Origin: Actinomadura harenae
Lineage (GTDB): Bacteria > Actinomycetota > Actinomycetes > Streptosporangiales > Streptosporangiaceae
Direction of reading: 5' to 3'
NCBI RefSeq assembly: GCF_003696215.1
Contig: NZ_RFFG01000041.1
Location: 1 to 64,000 of the forward strand
Length of the DNA stretch: 64,000 nucleotides
This document shows positions 19,206-28,471 of this stretch, one piece after another (the stretch's first letter is position 1; each line of letters begins with the position of its first letter). A program made the translations under genes and the position numbers. Under the pieces are notes generated by a model, which was not told where the DNA came from, made no database searches, and saw only the letters and a program-made list of their open reading frames with translations.

Positions 19206-20138
19206 CTACTTCACCGAGCCGGCGAGGACGCCTTGGACGAAGTAGCGCTGGAAGGCGAAGAAGACCGCCAGGGGCACGATCAGGGACAAGAACGCGCCGG
19301 GCGCCAGGATGTCGATGTTGCCGGTGAACTGGCGCATCTGCGACTGGAGCCACTTGGTCATCGGCTGGCTGCCGGTGTCGGCGAACACCAGGGCCACCAG
19401 CAGGTCGTTCCAGACCCAGAGGAACTGGAAGATCGCCAGCGAGGCGATGGCCGGGCCGCCCAGCGGGAAGATCACCCGCCGGAAGATCGTCCACTCCGAG
19501 CCGCCGTCCATGCGCGCGGCCTCCAGCAGGTCCCTCGGGATGCCCGCGAAGAAGTTGCGCAGCAGGAAGATCGCGAACGGCAGCCCGAACGCCACGTGGA
19601 ACAGCACCACGCCCGCGATCGAGCCGAACAGGTGGAAGCTCCCGATCCGCACCGAGCCGTACAGCTTCGCGACGGGCAGCAGCGCGACCTGGACGGGCAC
19701 CACCAGCAGTCCGACCACGATGAGGAACAGCCAGTCCCGCCCGGGGAACTCCATCCACGCGAACGCGTACGCGGCCAGCGACGCGATCACCACCACCAGC
19801 AGGGTCGCCGGGACGGTGATCAGCACCGTGTTCCAGAACGAGTCGACGAAGTCGCCCTTGCCGAGCAGGTCGGAGTACGCCGAGAAGGTCAGCTGGCCGG
19901 GCTTGGAGAACACCTTCCACCAGCCGGACGCGCCGTTGTCGGACGTCGACCGCAGCGACGCGACCAGCAGCCCGAACGTCGGGACCAGCCACACCACGGC
20001 GACCACGATCAGCAGGAACTGCGCGACGCCGCCGCCGATCCTGCCGACGATCCGCGCGGCGATCCCGCGGCGCGGCGCGCCCGACCCGTCGTTTCCGGGG
20101 GTTCCGGCCGCCGCCGTCCCGGTTTCGGTCGTGCTCAT
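19206..20138 (-). CDS. Carbohydrate ABC transporter permease (MalG/CUT1 type)
   Basis: A 310-residue inner membrane protein with six predicted helices after a short polar N-terminus. The EAA loop that docks onto the ATPase is present (LEAARMDGGSEWTIFRRVIF). It pairs with the MalF-like permease just upstream, whose TGA overlaps this ATG (ATGA), so the two are translationally coupled. It is the last gene of the operon, followed by the terminator at 19142. Family members import oligosaccharides or sugar alcohols. Confidence 0.92.
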   Translation of the reverse strand: MSTTETGTAAAGTPGNDGSGAPRRGIAARIVGRIGGGVAQFLLIVVAVVWLVPTFGLLVASLRSTSDNGASGWWKVFSKPGQLTFSAYSDLLGKGDFVDSFWNTVLITVPATLLVVVIASLAAYAFAWMEFPGRDWLFLIVVGLLVVPVQVALLPVAKLYGSVRIGSFHLFGSIAGVVLFHVAFGLPFAIFLLRNFFAGIPRDLLEAARMDGGSEWTIFRRVIFPLGGPAIASLAIFQFLWVWNDLLVALVFADTGSQPMTKWLQSQMRQFTGNIDILAPGAFLSLIVPLAVFFAFQRYFVQGVLAGSVK

Positions 20139-21700
20139 GCCCGCTCCCGCCGCATCCGCCGGATGTTGAACAGCATCGCCGGGACGACCAGCAGGAACAG
20201 CAGCACCGCGATCGCGCTGCCCTTCCCCGGGTCGTTCCCGCCGCCGAACGACTCGACCCACATCTGGAGCGCGAGCACGCTGGCGTGCGGATCGCCGCCG
20301 CCGATGATGAAGACCAGGTCGAAGACCTTCAGCACGTTGATGACCATCGTGACCAGGACGACCGTGAGGACGGGCGCGAGCAGCGGGATCGTCACCCGCC
20401 GGAACACCTGCCACTCGGTCGCGCCGTCCACGCGGGCCGCCTCCAGGGCGTCCCGGGGGATCGCGGCGAGCCCGGCCGCGATGAGCACCATCGCGAAGCC
20501 CGACCACACCCACAGGTACGACCCGATGATCGCCGGGGTGATGAGGGTGTTGCCGAGCCACTGCGCGCCGCCGTAGGAGGCGGTGAAGTTTGACTTGGGC
20601 AGCCGCAGCGTGACCGGCCCGTCCCCCTTCACCTTGCTCATCGTGAAGGTGCCGTCGTCGCGGGTGGTGGCCTTGCCGACGACCTTCCCGTCCCGGACGG
20701 CCTCGACCTTGATCCGCGGCAGCCCCGACTCGCCCGCGTTCGGCTGGTTCGGTGTCCCGCCGCCGCCCTTGGTGAAGTCGAACCAAACCGCGCCGGTCAG
20801 CTCGCCCGGCTTCGCCGCGGGTGGCGGGACGGCCTGGACCGGCTTCTTCGGCAGGTCCTCCGGCTTGATCCGCAGCAGCGGCAGCAGCGCGCTCTGCCCG
20901 GCCGCGTACTGCCGCGTGCTGATGATCGTGCCGTCGCCCTGCTGGGTGCCGAGGGCGTCCTTGCCGGTGCGCGGCCCCGCGCCCGGGTAGCCCGCGCCGG
21001 GCTCGAACGTGTCGTGCACCGCGACCACCGCCGCGTTCGCGACGCCCATGTTCGGGTCCTGCTCGTACACCAGCCGGAAGATCACGCCGGAGGCGAGGAA
21101 GGACACCGCCATCGGCATGAACACCACCAGCTTGAACGCGGTGGACCAGCGGATCCGCTCGGTGAGCACCGCGAAGATCAGCCCGAGGACGGTGACCAGC
21201 GTCGGCGCCACCACCACCCAGATCGCGGTGTTGCGGACGGTCACGATGTTGTCGTGGCCCTGGAAGATGCCGGTGTAGTTGTCCACCCCGGCGAACGAGT
21301 GGCCGTCCGCGCCGAAGAAGCTGCGGATGACCGAGAAGACGATCGGGTACACCACGAGGAACCCGAGCAGCAGCAGCGCGGGCAGCAGGAAGCCGAGCGA
21401 CAGCCACGACGGCGGCGTCAGCCCCCGCGCGCGTTTCGCCGCCCTGCCCGCCGTCGCGGGTTCGGCCTTCGCTGGTTCGGTCTTCGCGGGTTCGGTGGTC
21501 TCAGCAGAGGTGTCGGACGCCGCGGAGGCCGTCGCCTCCGCCGGTCCGGACGCCTCGGTGTCGGGAGCGACGGCGGCGGGGGCGCCGCCCTCGGCCGCGG
21601 TGGTGTCCGCGGCCTCGGGCGACGCCTCCCGTCCCTGCGGCGCCTCGTCCCCGGGGGGCGTCCCGTCGTCGCCGGGCGCCCGGTCCTTCGGAGCCGTCAT
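20135..21700 (-). CDS. Carbohydrate ABC transporter permease (MalF/CUT1 type) with extracellular insert
   Basis: A 521-residue permease, about 200 longer than usual. Residues 1-105 are a cytoplasmic low-complexity tail rich in Ala, Glu, Thr and Pro. The membrane core begins SWLSLGFLLPALLLLGF. Between two helices lies an inserted external domain of about 140 residues, including a beta-sandwich-like segment (AVWFDFTKGGGG, then GLPRIKVEAVRDGKVVG and DDGTFTMSKVKG) reminiscent of Cna-B/SdrD-type modules. The EAA loop (LEAARVDGATEWQVFRRVTI) is intact. It follows the binding protein gene by 12 bp and overlaps the MalG-like gene. Confidence 0.9.
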   Translation of the reverse strand: MTAPKDRAPGDDGTPPGDEAPQGREASPEAADTTAAEGGAPAAVAPDTEASGPAEATASAASDTSAETTEPAKTEPAKAEPATAGRAAKRARGLTPPSWLSLGFLLPALLLLGFLVVYPIVFSVIRSFFGADGHSFAGVDNYTGIFQGHDNIVTVRNTAIWVVVAPTLVTVLGLIFAVLTERIRWSTAFKLVVFMPMAVSFLASGVIFRLVYEQDPNMGVANAAVVAVHDTFEPGAGYPGAGPRTGKDALGTQQGDGTIISTRQYAAGQSALLPLLRIKPEDLPKKPVQAVPPPAAKPGELTGAVWFDFTKGGGGTPNQPNAGESGLPRIKVEAVRDGKVVGKATTRDDGTFTMSKVKGDGPVTLRLPKSNFTASYGGAQWLGNTLITPAIIGSYLWVWSGFAMVLIAAGLAAIPRDALEAARVDGATEWQVFRRVTIPLLAPVLTVVLVTMVINVLKVFDLVFIIGGGDPHASVLALQMWVESFGGGNDPGKGSAIAVLLFLLVVPAMLFNIRRMRRERA

Positions 21701-21712
21701 GCCGGAACCGTC

Positions 21713-23035
21713 CTAGCTCTTGAATGCCTTCGCGGCCTCGGACTCGAGCTTGTCCTGGGCGCCCTTGACGTCGGACGGCTTCTGCAGGAACCCGCGCAGG
21801 GCCTCCCACTCGCCGGAACCGGGGGTGCCGCCGAACGCGGCCGGGGCCAGGTCCGACATGTCGTACCGGGCGGAGTCCCCGGCCTTCTGCATCGCGTCGA
21901 TCAGCTGCTTGGAGATCGGGTCGGAGTAGGCGTCCGGGCCGACGTTCTTGTTCGGCGACAGGTAGCCGCCGAGCTTGGCCCAGGTGGTGCCCGCGTCCGG
22001 CGACGCCAGGTACTTCATCAGGGCCATCGCGCCCTTGCTGTCCTTCAGCGCGACGGCGACGTCGCCGCCGAGGACGGCCGGGGCGGTGTTGCCCGCCTTC
22101 GGGAACGGGAAGACCTGCGCGTCGGTGCCGACCTTGGCCTTGGTGGTGGAGATGTTCGCGGCCGCGAAGTCTCCGCCGTAGACCATGGCGGCCTTGTCCT
22201 GGCCGAAGACCTGGGTGACCGACTCGTCGAACTTGGTCTTGGTCGCGGTGGCCAGGCCGCCCGCCATCCACTCCGGCTTGCCCCAGATCTTCGCGAGCGT
22301 CTGGAGGGCCGTCGCCACGGTCGGATCGGTCCACTTGATCTCGTGCTTGGACAGCTTGTCGTAGTTGTCCGGCCCGGCCTGCGACAGGTAGACGTTCTCG
22401 AACCAGTCGGTCAGCGTCCAGGAGTCGGACGACGCGGCGGCGATCGTGAACGGGGTCTGGCCCGCGTCCTGCAGCGTCCCGGCGGCCTTCACCAGGTCGT
22501 CGAAGGTCGCCGGCGGGGTCACGCCCGCGTCCTGCAGCACCTTCGGCCGGTACCAGATGATCGACTTGTAGGCGGCCTTGGCGAGCACGCCGTAGGTCTG
22601 GCCCTTCGCCGAGGCGAGGTTCTTCCAGTACGGGGAGAAGTTCTTGTCGATCTCGGCGACCACGTCCGGCGACAGCGGCTTCAGGTCGCCCTTGGCCGCG
22701 TACTGCTGGAGCAGGCCGGGCTGCGGCAGGATCGCCACGTCCGGCGGGTTCTTGGCCGCGATCCGCGGGCCGAGGAACGCGTCGGTGTTCTCACCGGTGG
22801 ACGCGTAGGACACCGTCGCGCCGGTCTTGCTCTCGAACGCCTTCAGGACCTGCCGGAAGTTCTGCTCCTCCGTGCCCGTCCACTTGGCCGCGACCTCGAT
22901 CTTGACGCCCTTGAGCTCGCTTCCCTGCGCCGAGCCTCCGTCGTCCTTCTTCTTGTCGCCGCCACCGCACGCGGCCGCCGTGAGCGCCAGCCCCACGGCG
23001 ACGGTCGCGCCGATGACCCGCCTGCCTGTCCTCAT
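21713..23035 (-). CDS. Extracellular sugar-binding lipoprotein (ABC family 1)
   Basis: A 440-residue solute-binding protein. It has a lipoprotein signal (GLALTAAACGGG, lipid on Cys 23) and a charged linker (GGDKKKDDGGS), then the family-1 fold with motifs such as LKAFESKTGATVSY, NPPDVAILPQPGLLQ and KDKAAMVYGGDF-like segments. It captures the substrate outside the membrane for the two permeases. Its ATG overlaps the stop of the ATPase gene (ATGA). The sugar is unknown. Confidence 0.92.
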   Translation of the reverse strand: MRTGRRVIGATVAVGLALTAAACGGGDKKKDDGGSAQGSELKGVKIEVAAKWTGTEEQNFRQVLKAFESKTGATVSYASTGENTDAFLGPRIAAKNPPDVAILPQPGLLQQYAAKGDLKPLSPDVVAEIDKNFSPYWKNLASAKGQTYGVLAKAAYKSIIWYRPKVLQDAGVTPPATFDDLVKAAGTLQDAGQTPFTIAAASSDSWTLTDWFENVYLSQAGPDNYDKLSKHEIKWTDPTVATALQTLAKIWGKPEWMAGGLATATKTKFDESVTQVFGQDKAAMVYGGDFAAANISTTKAKVGTDAQVFPFPKAGNTAPAVLGGDVAVALKDSKGAMALMKYLASPDAGTTWAKLGGYLSPNKNVGPDAYSDPISKQLIDAMQKAGDSARYDMSDLAPAAFGGTPGSGEWEALRGFLQKPSDVKGAQDKLESEAAKAFKS

Positions 23036-24273
23036 TCCTCATCCTCCCTGGACGAACCGGCGTCCTCGCCCCAGATCGCGGCGCCGGACTCGATATCGAA
23101 GAAGTGCAGGCGTCCGGTGTCGACGTGGACCGTCACCGGGTCGCCTGCCTTCACCGTGGTGCGCGGGCTGAACCGCGCGACGAGATCGGTGTGCGGGCCC
23201 TCGAGCTTGCCGAGCACGTCGGTGCCCGCGTCCCTCGCCAGCTCGCGGGTGTCCTCGGTGACCACCTGGGCCGCCTGGACGGTGAAGTGCACCAGCACGT
23301 CGGAGCCCATCGCCTCGACGAGCTCGGCGGTGGAGGTCAGCGTGCCGCCCGCCGGTCCCCCGGCGGCGTCCGCCGGGACGAGGCGGGAGTCCTCCATGTC
23401 CTCGGGCCGGATCCCGACGACGACGTCCTTGCCGAGGAAGCCGCGCAGCGCGGGACGGGCGTCGAAGACCGAGGCGGGCAACTCGAGGGTCTGCCCGCCG
23501 ACGGTGAGCCGCGCCGGCGACGCGCCGTCCGACAGCGAGCCCTGCAGCAGGTTCATCGCGGGCGAGCCGATGAACCCCGCGACGAACAGGTTCGCGGGAC
23601 GGTCGTACAGCTCCTGCGGCGGCGCGACCTGCTGGAGCACGCCCTTCTTCATCACCGCGACCCGGTCGCCGAGCGTCATGGCCTCGGTCTGGTCGTGGGT
23701 GACATAGACGGTCGTGACGCCCAGGTCGCGCTGGATGCGCGCGATCTCGGCGCGCATCTGAACGCGCAGTTTGGCGTCCAGATTGGACAGCGGTTCGTCC
23801 ATCAGGAACGCCTGCGGCTGCCGGACGATCGCGCGTCCCATCGCGACGCGCTGACGTTGCCCTCCGGACAGATTCCGCGGCTTCTTGTCGAGGTAGTCGG
23901 TGAGCCCGAGAATCTGCGCGGCGTGGTCCACCTGCCGTCTGATCTCGGCTTTCGGCACCTTGCGCAGCGACAACCCGAAGCCGATGTTGTCGCGCACGGA
24001 AAGGTGCGGGTAGAGCGCGTAACTCTGGAACACCATCGCGACGTCGCGGTCCCTCGAGGGCACCCGGTTGACGACGCGGTCACCGATCGCGATCTCCCCC
24101 TCGGAGATCTCCTCCAGGCCCGCCAGCATCCGCAGCGCGGTGGTCTTGCCGCACCCGGACGGCCCGACCAGCACGAGGAACTCGCCGTCCGCGATGCCGA
24201 GATCCAGGTCGGTCACGGCACGGGTTCCGTCGGGGTACACCTTCCCGACTCCCCGCAGGGCGACCTCTGCCAC
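23032..24273 (-). CDS. Sugar ABC transporter ATP-binding protein (UgpC/MsmX type)
   Basis: A 413-residue CUT1 ATPase. Walker A is GPSGCGKTT, the signature LSGGQRQR, Walker [13 protein letters not shown] and the switch THDQTEAMT. A TOBE regulatory domain fills the C-terminal third. It is the first gene of a complete ATPase-binding protein-permease-permease operon. It closely resembles the solitary ATPase at 6328 (same motifs, same [10 protein letters not shown] block), so the window contains two paralogues with different contexts. No repressor site as clear as the LacI boxes is seen upstream. Confidence 0.92.
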   Translation of the reverse strand: MAEVALRGVGKVYPDGTRAVTDLDLGIADGEFLVLVGPSGCGKTTALRMLAGLEEISEGEIAIGDRVVNRVPSRDRDVAMVFQSYALYPHLSVRDNIGFGLSLRKVPKAEIRRQVDHAAQILGLTDYLDKKPRNLSGGQRQRVAMGRAIVRQPQAFLMDEPLSNLDAKLRVQMRAEIARIQRDLGVTTVYVTHDQTEAMTLGDRVAVMKKGVLQQVAPPQELYDRPANLFVAGFIGSPAMNLLQGSLSDGASPARLTVGGQTLELPASVFDARPALRGFLGKDVVVGIRPEDMEDSRLVPADAAGGPAGGTLTSTAELVEAMGSDVLVHFTVQAAQVVTEDTRELARDAGTDVLGKLEGPHTDLVARFSPRTTVKAGDPVTVHVDTGRLHFFDIESGAAIWGEDAGSSREDEE

Positions 24274-24434
24274 GGTCCCTCCTCCTCTGCGGGCCGGAAC
24301 GGCCCGGCGTTTCGTGTCACTCCGTTGTAAAACCCGCCGGATGCTCCAAGGAGGTACAGGGGGACGCCACGGCCGCGCAACAGCGGGAGCGCGTGCGGAT
24401 CGCTTTGGTATGGAGATCGTTATATGGCCCGAGA

Positions 24435-24476
24435 CGCGCGAAGGCGGGCCCGCGTGAGCGGACCCGCCTTCGCGCG
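24435..24476. terminator. Terminator of the M24 peptidase gene
   Basis: An 18-bp stem with one mismatch (CGCGCGAAGGCGGGCCCG / CGGACCCGCCTTCGCGCG) and a 6-nt loop. It lies 13 bp beyond the stop of the minus-strand peptidase gene. Confidence 0.85.
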
Positions 24477-24489
24477 AAAAGCGTTATTG

Positions 24490-25611
24490 TCAGCCGATGA
24501 CGACCAGGCCGTGTTCGGTCTTGTTCATCGCCTCGTAACCGTCCTCGGTGCACACGACGATGTCCTCGATGCGGGCACCGTGCGCACCTGGGTAAATACC
24601 CGGCTCGATCGAGAACGCCATGCCCGGCTCGAGCGGCTCGGTGTTGCCCGAGACGATGTACGGCTCCTCGTGCGTCTCGATGCCGATGCCGTGACCAGTG
24701 CGGTGGACGAAGTACTCGCCGTACCCGGCGGCCGCGATCAGGTCGCGTCCGGCGGCGTCGACCGCCTCCGGCGTCACGCCCGGGCGGACGGCCTCGCAGG
24801 AGACGCGCTGCGCCTCCTCCAGCACCGCGAAGTACGTCCGGTAGTCGGCGGGCGGCTCGCCCACGCAGTAGTTGCGGGTCGAGTCCGAGCAGTAGCCGCT
24901 CGGCATCTGCCCGCCGATGTCGACGACGACCGGCTCGCCCTCGCCGATGACCCGGTCGGACAGCTCGGCGTGCGGGTTCGCGCCGTTCGGGCCGGACCCG
25001 ACGATCACGAAGTCGACCGTGGTGTGGCCCTCTTGCAGGATCGCGTCGTGGATGTCGCGGCCGACCTCCTTCTCGGTGCGGCCCGGCCGGAGGAACTCGG
25101 CCATCCTGCGGTGCACGCGGTCGATCGCCTCGCCCGCCTCGCGCAGCGCGGCGACCTCGGCGGGGCTCTTGCGCATCCGCAGCTCGCGCAGCACCGTCCC
25201 GGCGAGGACCTGCTCGACGCCGGGCATCGCGTCCCGGAACCGCAGCGTCATCATCGCCCACATCCGGTCGGCGAGGCCGACCTTGCCGCCGGAGACGCCG
25301 AGCCGCCGCGCGACCAGCGCGTACGGGTCGTCGGTCTCGTCCCACGGCACCATCTCCACGCCGAGCGAGCCCGCGGGCGACTCCTGCGCGGCGGGCAGCT
25401 CCAGGCGCGGCACCACCAGGAACGGCGCGCCCTCGGCGGGGACCGCCAGGCAGGTGAGCCGTTCGAGCGGCAGCGCGTCGTACCCGCTGACGTACCGCAG
25501 GTCCGGGCCCGGCGTCAGCAGCAGCGCGGCGAGGCCCGCCTTCGCGGTCGCCTCCCGCACCGTCTCGACGCGCTCGTGCGGATACAACGCCCTTGTCACA
25601 TCCCTGTCCAT
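24490..25611 (-). CDS. M24-family aminopeptidase (Xaa-Pro type)
   Basis: A 373-residue 'pita-bread' metallopeptidase. An N-terminal creatinase-like domain (residues 1-130) precedes the catalytic part. The five metal ligands are visible: Asp in VVVDIGG, Asp in CSDSTRNY, His in HRTGHGIG, Glu in FSIEPGIY and Glu in RIEDIVV. It removes N-terminal residues next to proline, or acts on small dipeptides, in the cytoplasm. ATG 25611 is chosen although its Shine-Dalgarno is poor; a GTG upstream would add 12 Arg/Pro-rich residues. It is monocistronic with its own terminator. Confidence 0.88.
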   Translation of the reverse strand: MDRDVTRALYPHERVETVREATAKAGLAALLLTPGPDLRYVSGYDALPLERLTCLAVPAEGAPFLVVPRLELPAAQESPAGSLGVEMVPWDETDDPYALVARRLGVSGGKVGLADRMWAMMTLRFRDAMPGVEQVLAGTVLRELRMRKSPAEVAALREAGEAIDRVHRRMAEFLRPGRTEKEVGRDIHDAILQEGHTTVDFVIVGSGPNGANPHAELSDRVIGEGEPVVVDIGGQMPSGYCSDSTRNYCVGEPPADYRTYFAVLEEAQRVSCEAVRPGVTPEAVDAAGRDLIAAAGYGEYFVHRTGHGIGIETHEEPYIVSGNTEPLEPGMAFSIEPGIYPGAHGARIEDIVVCTEDGYEAMNKTEHGLVVIG

Positions 25612-25824
25612 GCTGGTCGCTGGGTCTCGTGCGCGCGGTCGCGGCACGGAGGACCCCGCTTCCTCCTCTCCCGAAAACCGGCCCTGTTACATTCTGTACA
25701 TGCTCCGACACTGGCATGCCATGTCCGGATACCGAACCAGGATCGCAGGCTCCGGGGGGCGCCGTCGCGCCGCCCTGCCCCTGGCCTACCCGCAGCGGCG
25801 GGTCTGAACGCGACGGGAGATCCC

Positions 25825-28449
25825 GTGACGTCCCAGTCTCAGAGCGCGGATCCGCACGGCCCCGGCCGTCCGGACGCGCCGCCCGTGCCGCCGTCCCGGC
25901 CCGACGACGCCTTCTCCGGCGTCCCGGGCCACCTGACCGGTCACCCGGCCGGCCCACCGCCCGGCCCGGCGCCGGGCGCGGAACTGATCGTGGTCGTCGA
26001 GCGGCTGCGCGCCGAGTTGGACGCGCAGCGCCGCGAGCAGCGCGCCCGCGCGGTGGTCGAGCAGGCGAAGGGCCTGCTGGCGGGGCGGCTCGGCTGCGGC
26101 GTGGACGAGGCGCACGAGCGGCTGCTGCGGCTGGCCGCCGAGAGCGGCGTCGAGCCGCCGGTGGCCGCCGCGCTGCTCCTCGGCACCGGCGCCGACACTG
26201 ACGTGCCTGCCGACGGGGGGCCGGACGGTCCGGCCTGCGGGGGTCCGGACCGTCCGGCCTGCGGGGATCCGGACCGTCCGGCCTGCACGGCGTTCGATTC
26301 GGGCACCTACCTCGCGTCACCGCCGGACGGGGACGCCGTGCGGGACGGCCGGGGCGCCGCTCCGTGCGGGCCGGACGCGGCGGCCCATCCGGACGCCGAT
26401 GTGCGTCCCGCCGTTCCCCTGGTCGTCCCGGAGCCGCTGCCCGCGCCGCTGGCTGCGGCGCGGCACCTGTCGGCGGCGGCGCTCGCCGAGGCCCGCACCG
26501 GGGACGAGCTGGCGCGGCGGCTCACCGAGGAGGCGCTCGGCTGGCTGGGCGCGGAGTCGGCGCTGGTCACGGCGCTCGAGCCGGACGGCGCGCTGCGTGT
26601 GGCGGGCGCGCACGGCCTGCCCGCGCGCGTGGTGAGCGAGTGGGCGCGCATCCCGCCGCACACCGGCATCGGCCTAGTCCGCGCGGTGCGCGGTGGAGTG
26701 CCGCTATGGGGGCCGGATCCAGAGGCATTGGTGCTGGTGGGCGCGGCGGCGCGGCCGCGGGGTCCGCACTCGTGCCTTCCTCTGGCGGTCGGCGGACGCG
26801 TCGTCGGCGCGGCCGAGATCGGCTGGACGCCCGGGACCGTCCTGGACGACGGGGCGCGCCGCTACGTCCGGTCGGTGCTGGCGGCGTGCGCGCGGCGGCT
26901 GGCCGAGCTGGCTCCGGAGTCGGGCGACCTGGCGGGGGCGCCCTGGCTGCGGGCGCTGCTGGACGCGATCCAGGCGCCGTCCGCGCTGATGTCGCCGGTG
27001 CGCGACGCGTCCGGCCGGGTGGTGGACTTCCTGGTCGACGCGGTGAACGCGGAGGCGACCGACCTGTCCGGGCGGCGCCCGGCGGAGATCGTCGGGACGC
27101 GGCTGCTGGAGACCTATCCGGGGCTGGCCGTCGCGGGGCTGTTCGCCGACTACGTCCGGGTGCTGGAGGGCGGGGTGCCGCTGCGGCCGGGGCCGCGTCC
27201 CTACACGAGCCTGAACGGCGGCGGGCGGCGGGCGGCGACGACGCTGACCGTGCGGGCCTGCCGGGTAGGCGGCGGCGTGCTGGTGTCGTGGCAGCTCGAC
27301 GGGGAGTCCGCCGACCTGGCCGCGCAGCTCGCGCAGGCGCAGCGGCTCGGGAACCTCGGCTGGTCGCGCTGGGACCTGACGACCGGCGAGGTGCGCTGGT
27401 CGGACCAGCTGTACACGATCTTCGGACGGTCCCGGGCGGCGGGCCCGCTGCCGCCCGCGATGCTCGACGAGTACGTCGTCCGGGAGGACCTGCCGCGCGC
27501 CGAGCACCTGATGCGGACCCTGCTCGGCCGCCGTGAGCCCGCCGACGTGGAGCTGCGGGTGCGGGTCGGCGCGGACGTCCGGCACCTGCGGGTGATGGCC
27601 GAGCCGATCCTGGACCCGCTCGGCGGCCCGGTCGCGCTGCACACGGTGTTCCAGGACGTGTCGCAGCGCCGCCGCTCGGACGAGATGCTCGCCGTGACGC
27701 GCCAGCAGCTCCAGCGGGAGCGGCAGCGGATCGCCGAGGAGCGGCACATAGCGGTCGAGCTGCAGCGGGCGATCCTGCCGCTGCCGCGGGGCCCGCGGAC
27801 GCTGCCGGGGTTGCGGGTCGCCGTCCGGTACCTGCCCGCGCAGTCGCAGGCGCGGGTCGGGGGCGACTGGTACGAGGCGACGGCGCTGTCGGACGACGAG
27901 GTGTTCCTGGCGGTCGGGGACGTGTCGGGGCACGGCCTGGCGGCCGCGGCGGCGATGGCGCGGCTGCGCAACGCGCTGTCCGGCCTGGCCTGCACCGGCG
28001 CTCCCCCGGACGCGCTGCTGATCTGGCTGAACCGGCTGGTGATGCACCGCCGCCGGTCGCTGACGGCGAGCGTGATCGCGGCCCGGTTCCATCCGGAGAC
28101 GCGCACGCTGCGGTGGGCGCGGGCCGGGCATCCGCCGCCGGTGCTGCTGCGCCGCGGGCGGGCGCGGCTGCTGGAGGGCCCGGACGGCGTCCTGCTGGGC
28201 GCGCTCGACGATCCGCCGCTGGAGCTGGCGACGCTGGAGATGGAGCCCGGGGACGTCCTGCTGTTCTACACCGACGGGCTGGTGGAGCGTCGTGACCGGG
28301 ACCTGACGGAGGGGTTCGGGCTGTTGCGGGAGGCCGTCCAGCAGCGTCCGGACGCGGGCCCGGACGAGCTGATCGAGCATGTGCTGACCGCGCTGGGCGC
28401 GGCCAACCCGAACGACGACACCTGCCTGCTGGCGGTGCGGGTCACCTGA
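25825..28449 (+). CDS. ANTAR-GAF-PAS-PP2C (SpoIIE/RsbU-type) phosphatase
   Basis: An 874-residue signalling protein. After a Pro-rich start, residues about 65-118 read as an ANTAR RNA-binding domain (RARAVVEQAKGLLAGRLG, then DEAHERLLRLA). Residues 133-156 are encoded by a tandem repeat. A GAF domain spans roughly 205-365, PAS-like segments follow near 375-470 and 508-615, and a SpoIIE/RsbU phosphatase domain runs from 641 to the end (RVGGDWYEA, FLAVGDVSGHG, LFYTDGLVERR, NDDTCLL). RsbU-type enzymes dephosphorylate anti-anti-sigma factors. An N-terminal ANTAR on such a phosphatase suggests an added RNA-level role (inference). GGGAG lies 5 nt before the GTG. Confidence 0.88.
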   Translation: MTSQSQSADPHGPGRPDAPPVPPSRPDDAFSGVPGHLTGHPAGPPPGPAPGAELIVVVERLRAELDAQRREQRARAVVEQAKGLLAGRLGCGVDEAHERLLRLAAESGVEPPVAAALLLGTGADTDVPADGGPDGPACGGPDRPACGDPDRPACTAFDSGTYLASPPDGDAVRDGRGAAPCGPDAAAHPDADVRPAVPLVVPEPLPAPLAAARHLSAAALAEARTGDELARRLTEEALGWLGAESALVTALEPDGALRVAGAHGLPARVVSEWARIPPHTGIGLVRAVRGGVPLWGPDPEALVLVGAAARPRGPHSCLPLAVGGRVVGAAEIGWTPGTVLDDGARRYVRSVLAACARRLAELAPESGDLAGAPWLRALLDAIQAPSALMSPVRDASGRVVDFLVDAVNAEATDLSGRRPAEIVGTRLLETYPGLAVAGLFADYVRVLEGGVPLRPGPRPYTSLNGGGRRAATTLTVRACRVGGGVLVSWQLDGESADLAAQLAQAQRLGNLGWSRWDLTTGEVRWSDQLYTIFGRSRAAGPLPPAMLDEYVVREDLPRAEHLMRTLLGRREPADVELRVRVGADVRHLRVMAEPILDPLGGPVALHTVFQDVSQRRRSDEMLAVTRQQLQRERQRIAEERHIAVELQRAILPLPRGPRTLPGLRVAVRYLPAQSQARVGGDWYEATALSDDEVFLAVGDVSGHGLAAAAAMARLRNALSGLACTGAPPDALLIWLNRLVMHRRRSLTASVIAARFHPETRTLRWARAGHPPPVLLRRGRARLLEGPDGVLLGALDDPPLELATLEMEPGDVLLFYTDGLVERRDRDLTEGFGLLREAVQQRPDAGPDELIEHVLTALGAANPNDDTCLLAVRVT
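26221..26292 (+). repeat. 24-bp tandem repeat, three copies, inside the phosphatase gene
   Basis: Three in-frame 24-base units beginning CCGGAC(G/C)GTCCGGCC encode repeated GPACGGPDR-like residues between the ANTAR and GAF domains. Copies 1 and 2 differ at two bases. The unit is itself partly palindromic (CGGAC/GTCCG). Confidence 0.85.
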
Positions 28450-28471
28450 AGCGTCGGACCCGCGTGGGACG

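Noticed and set aside
26221-26292. CRISPR-like repeat
   Set aside because: The 24-bp units are directly adjacent with no spacers and lie in frame inside a coding region.
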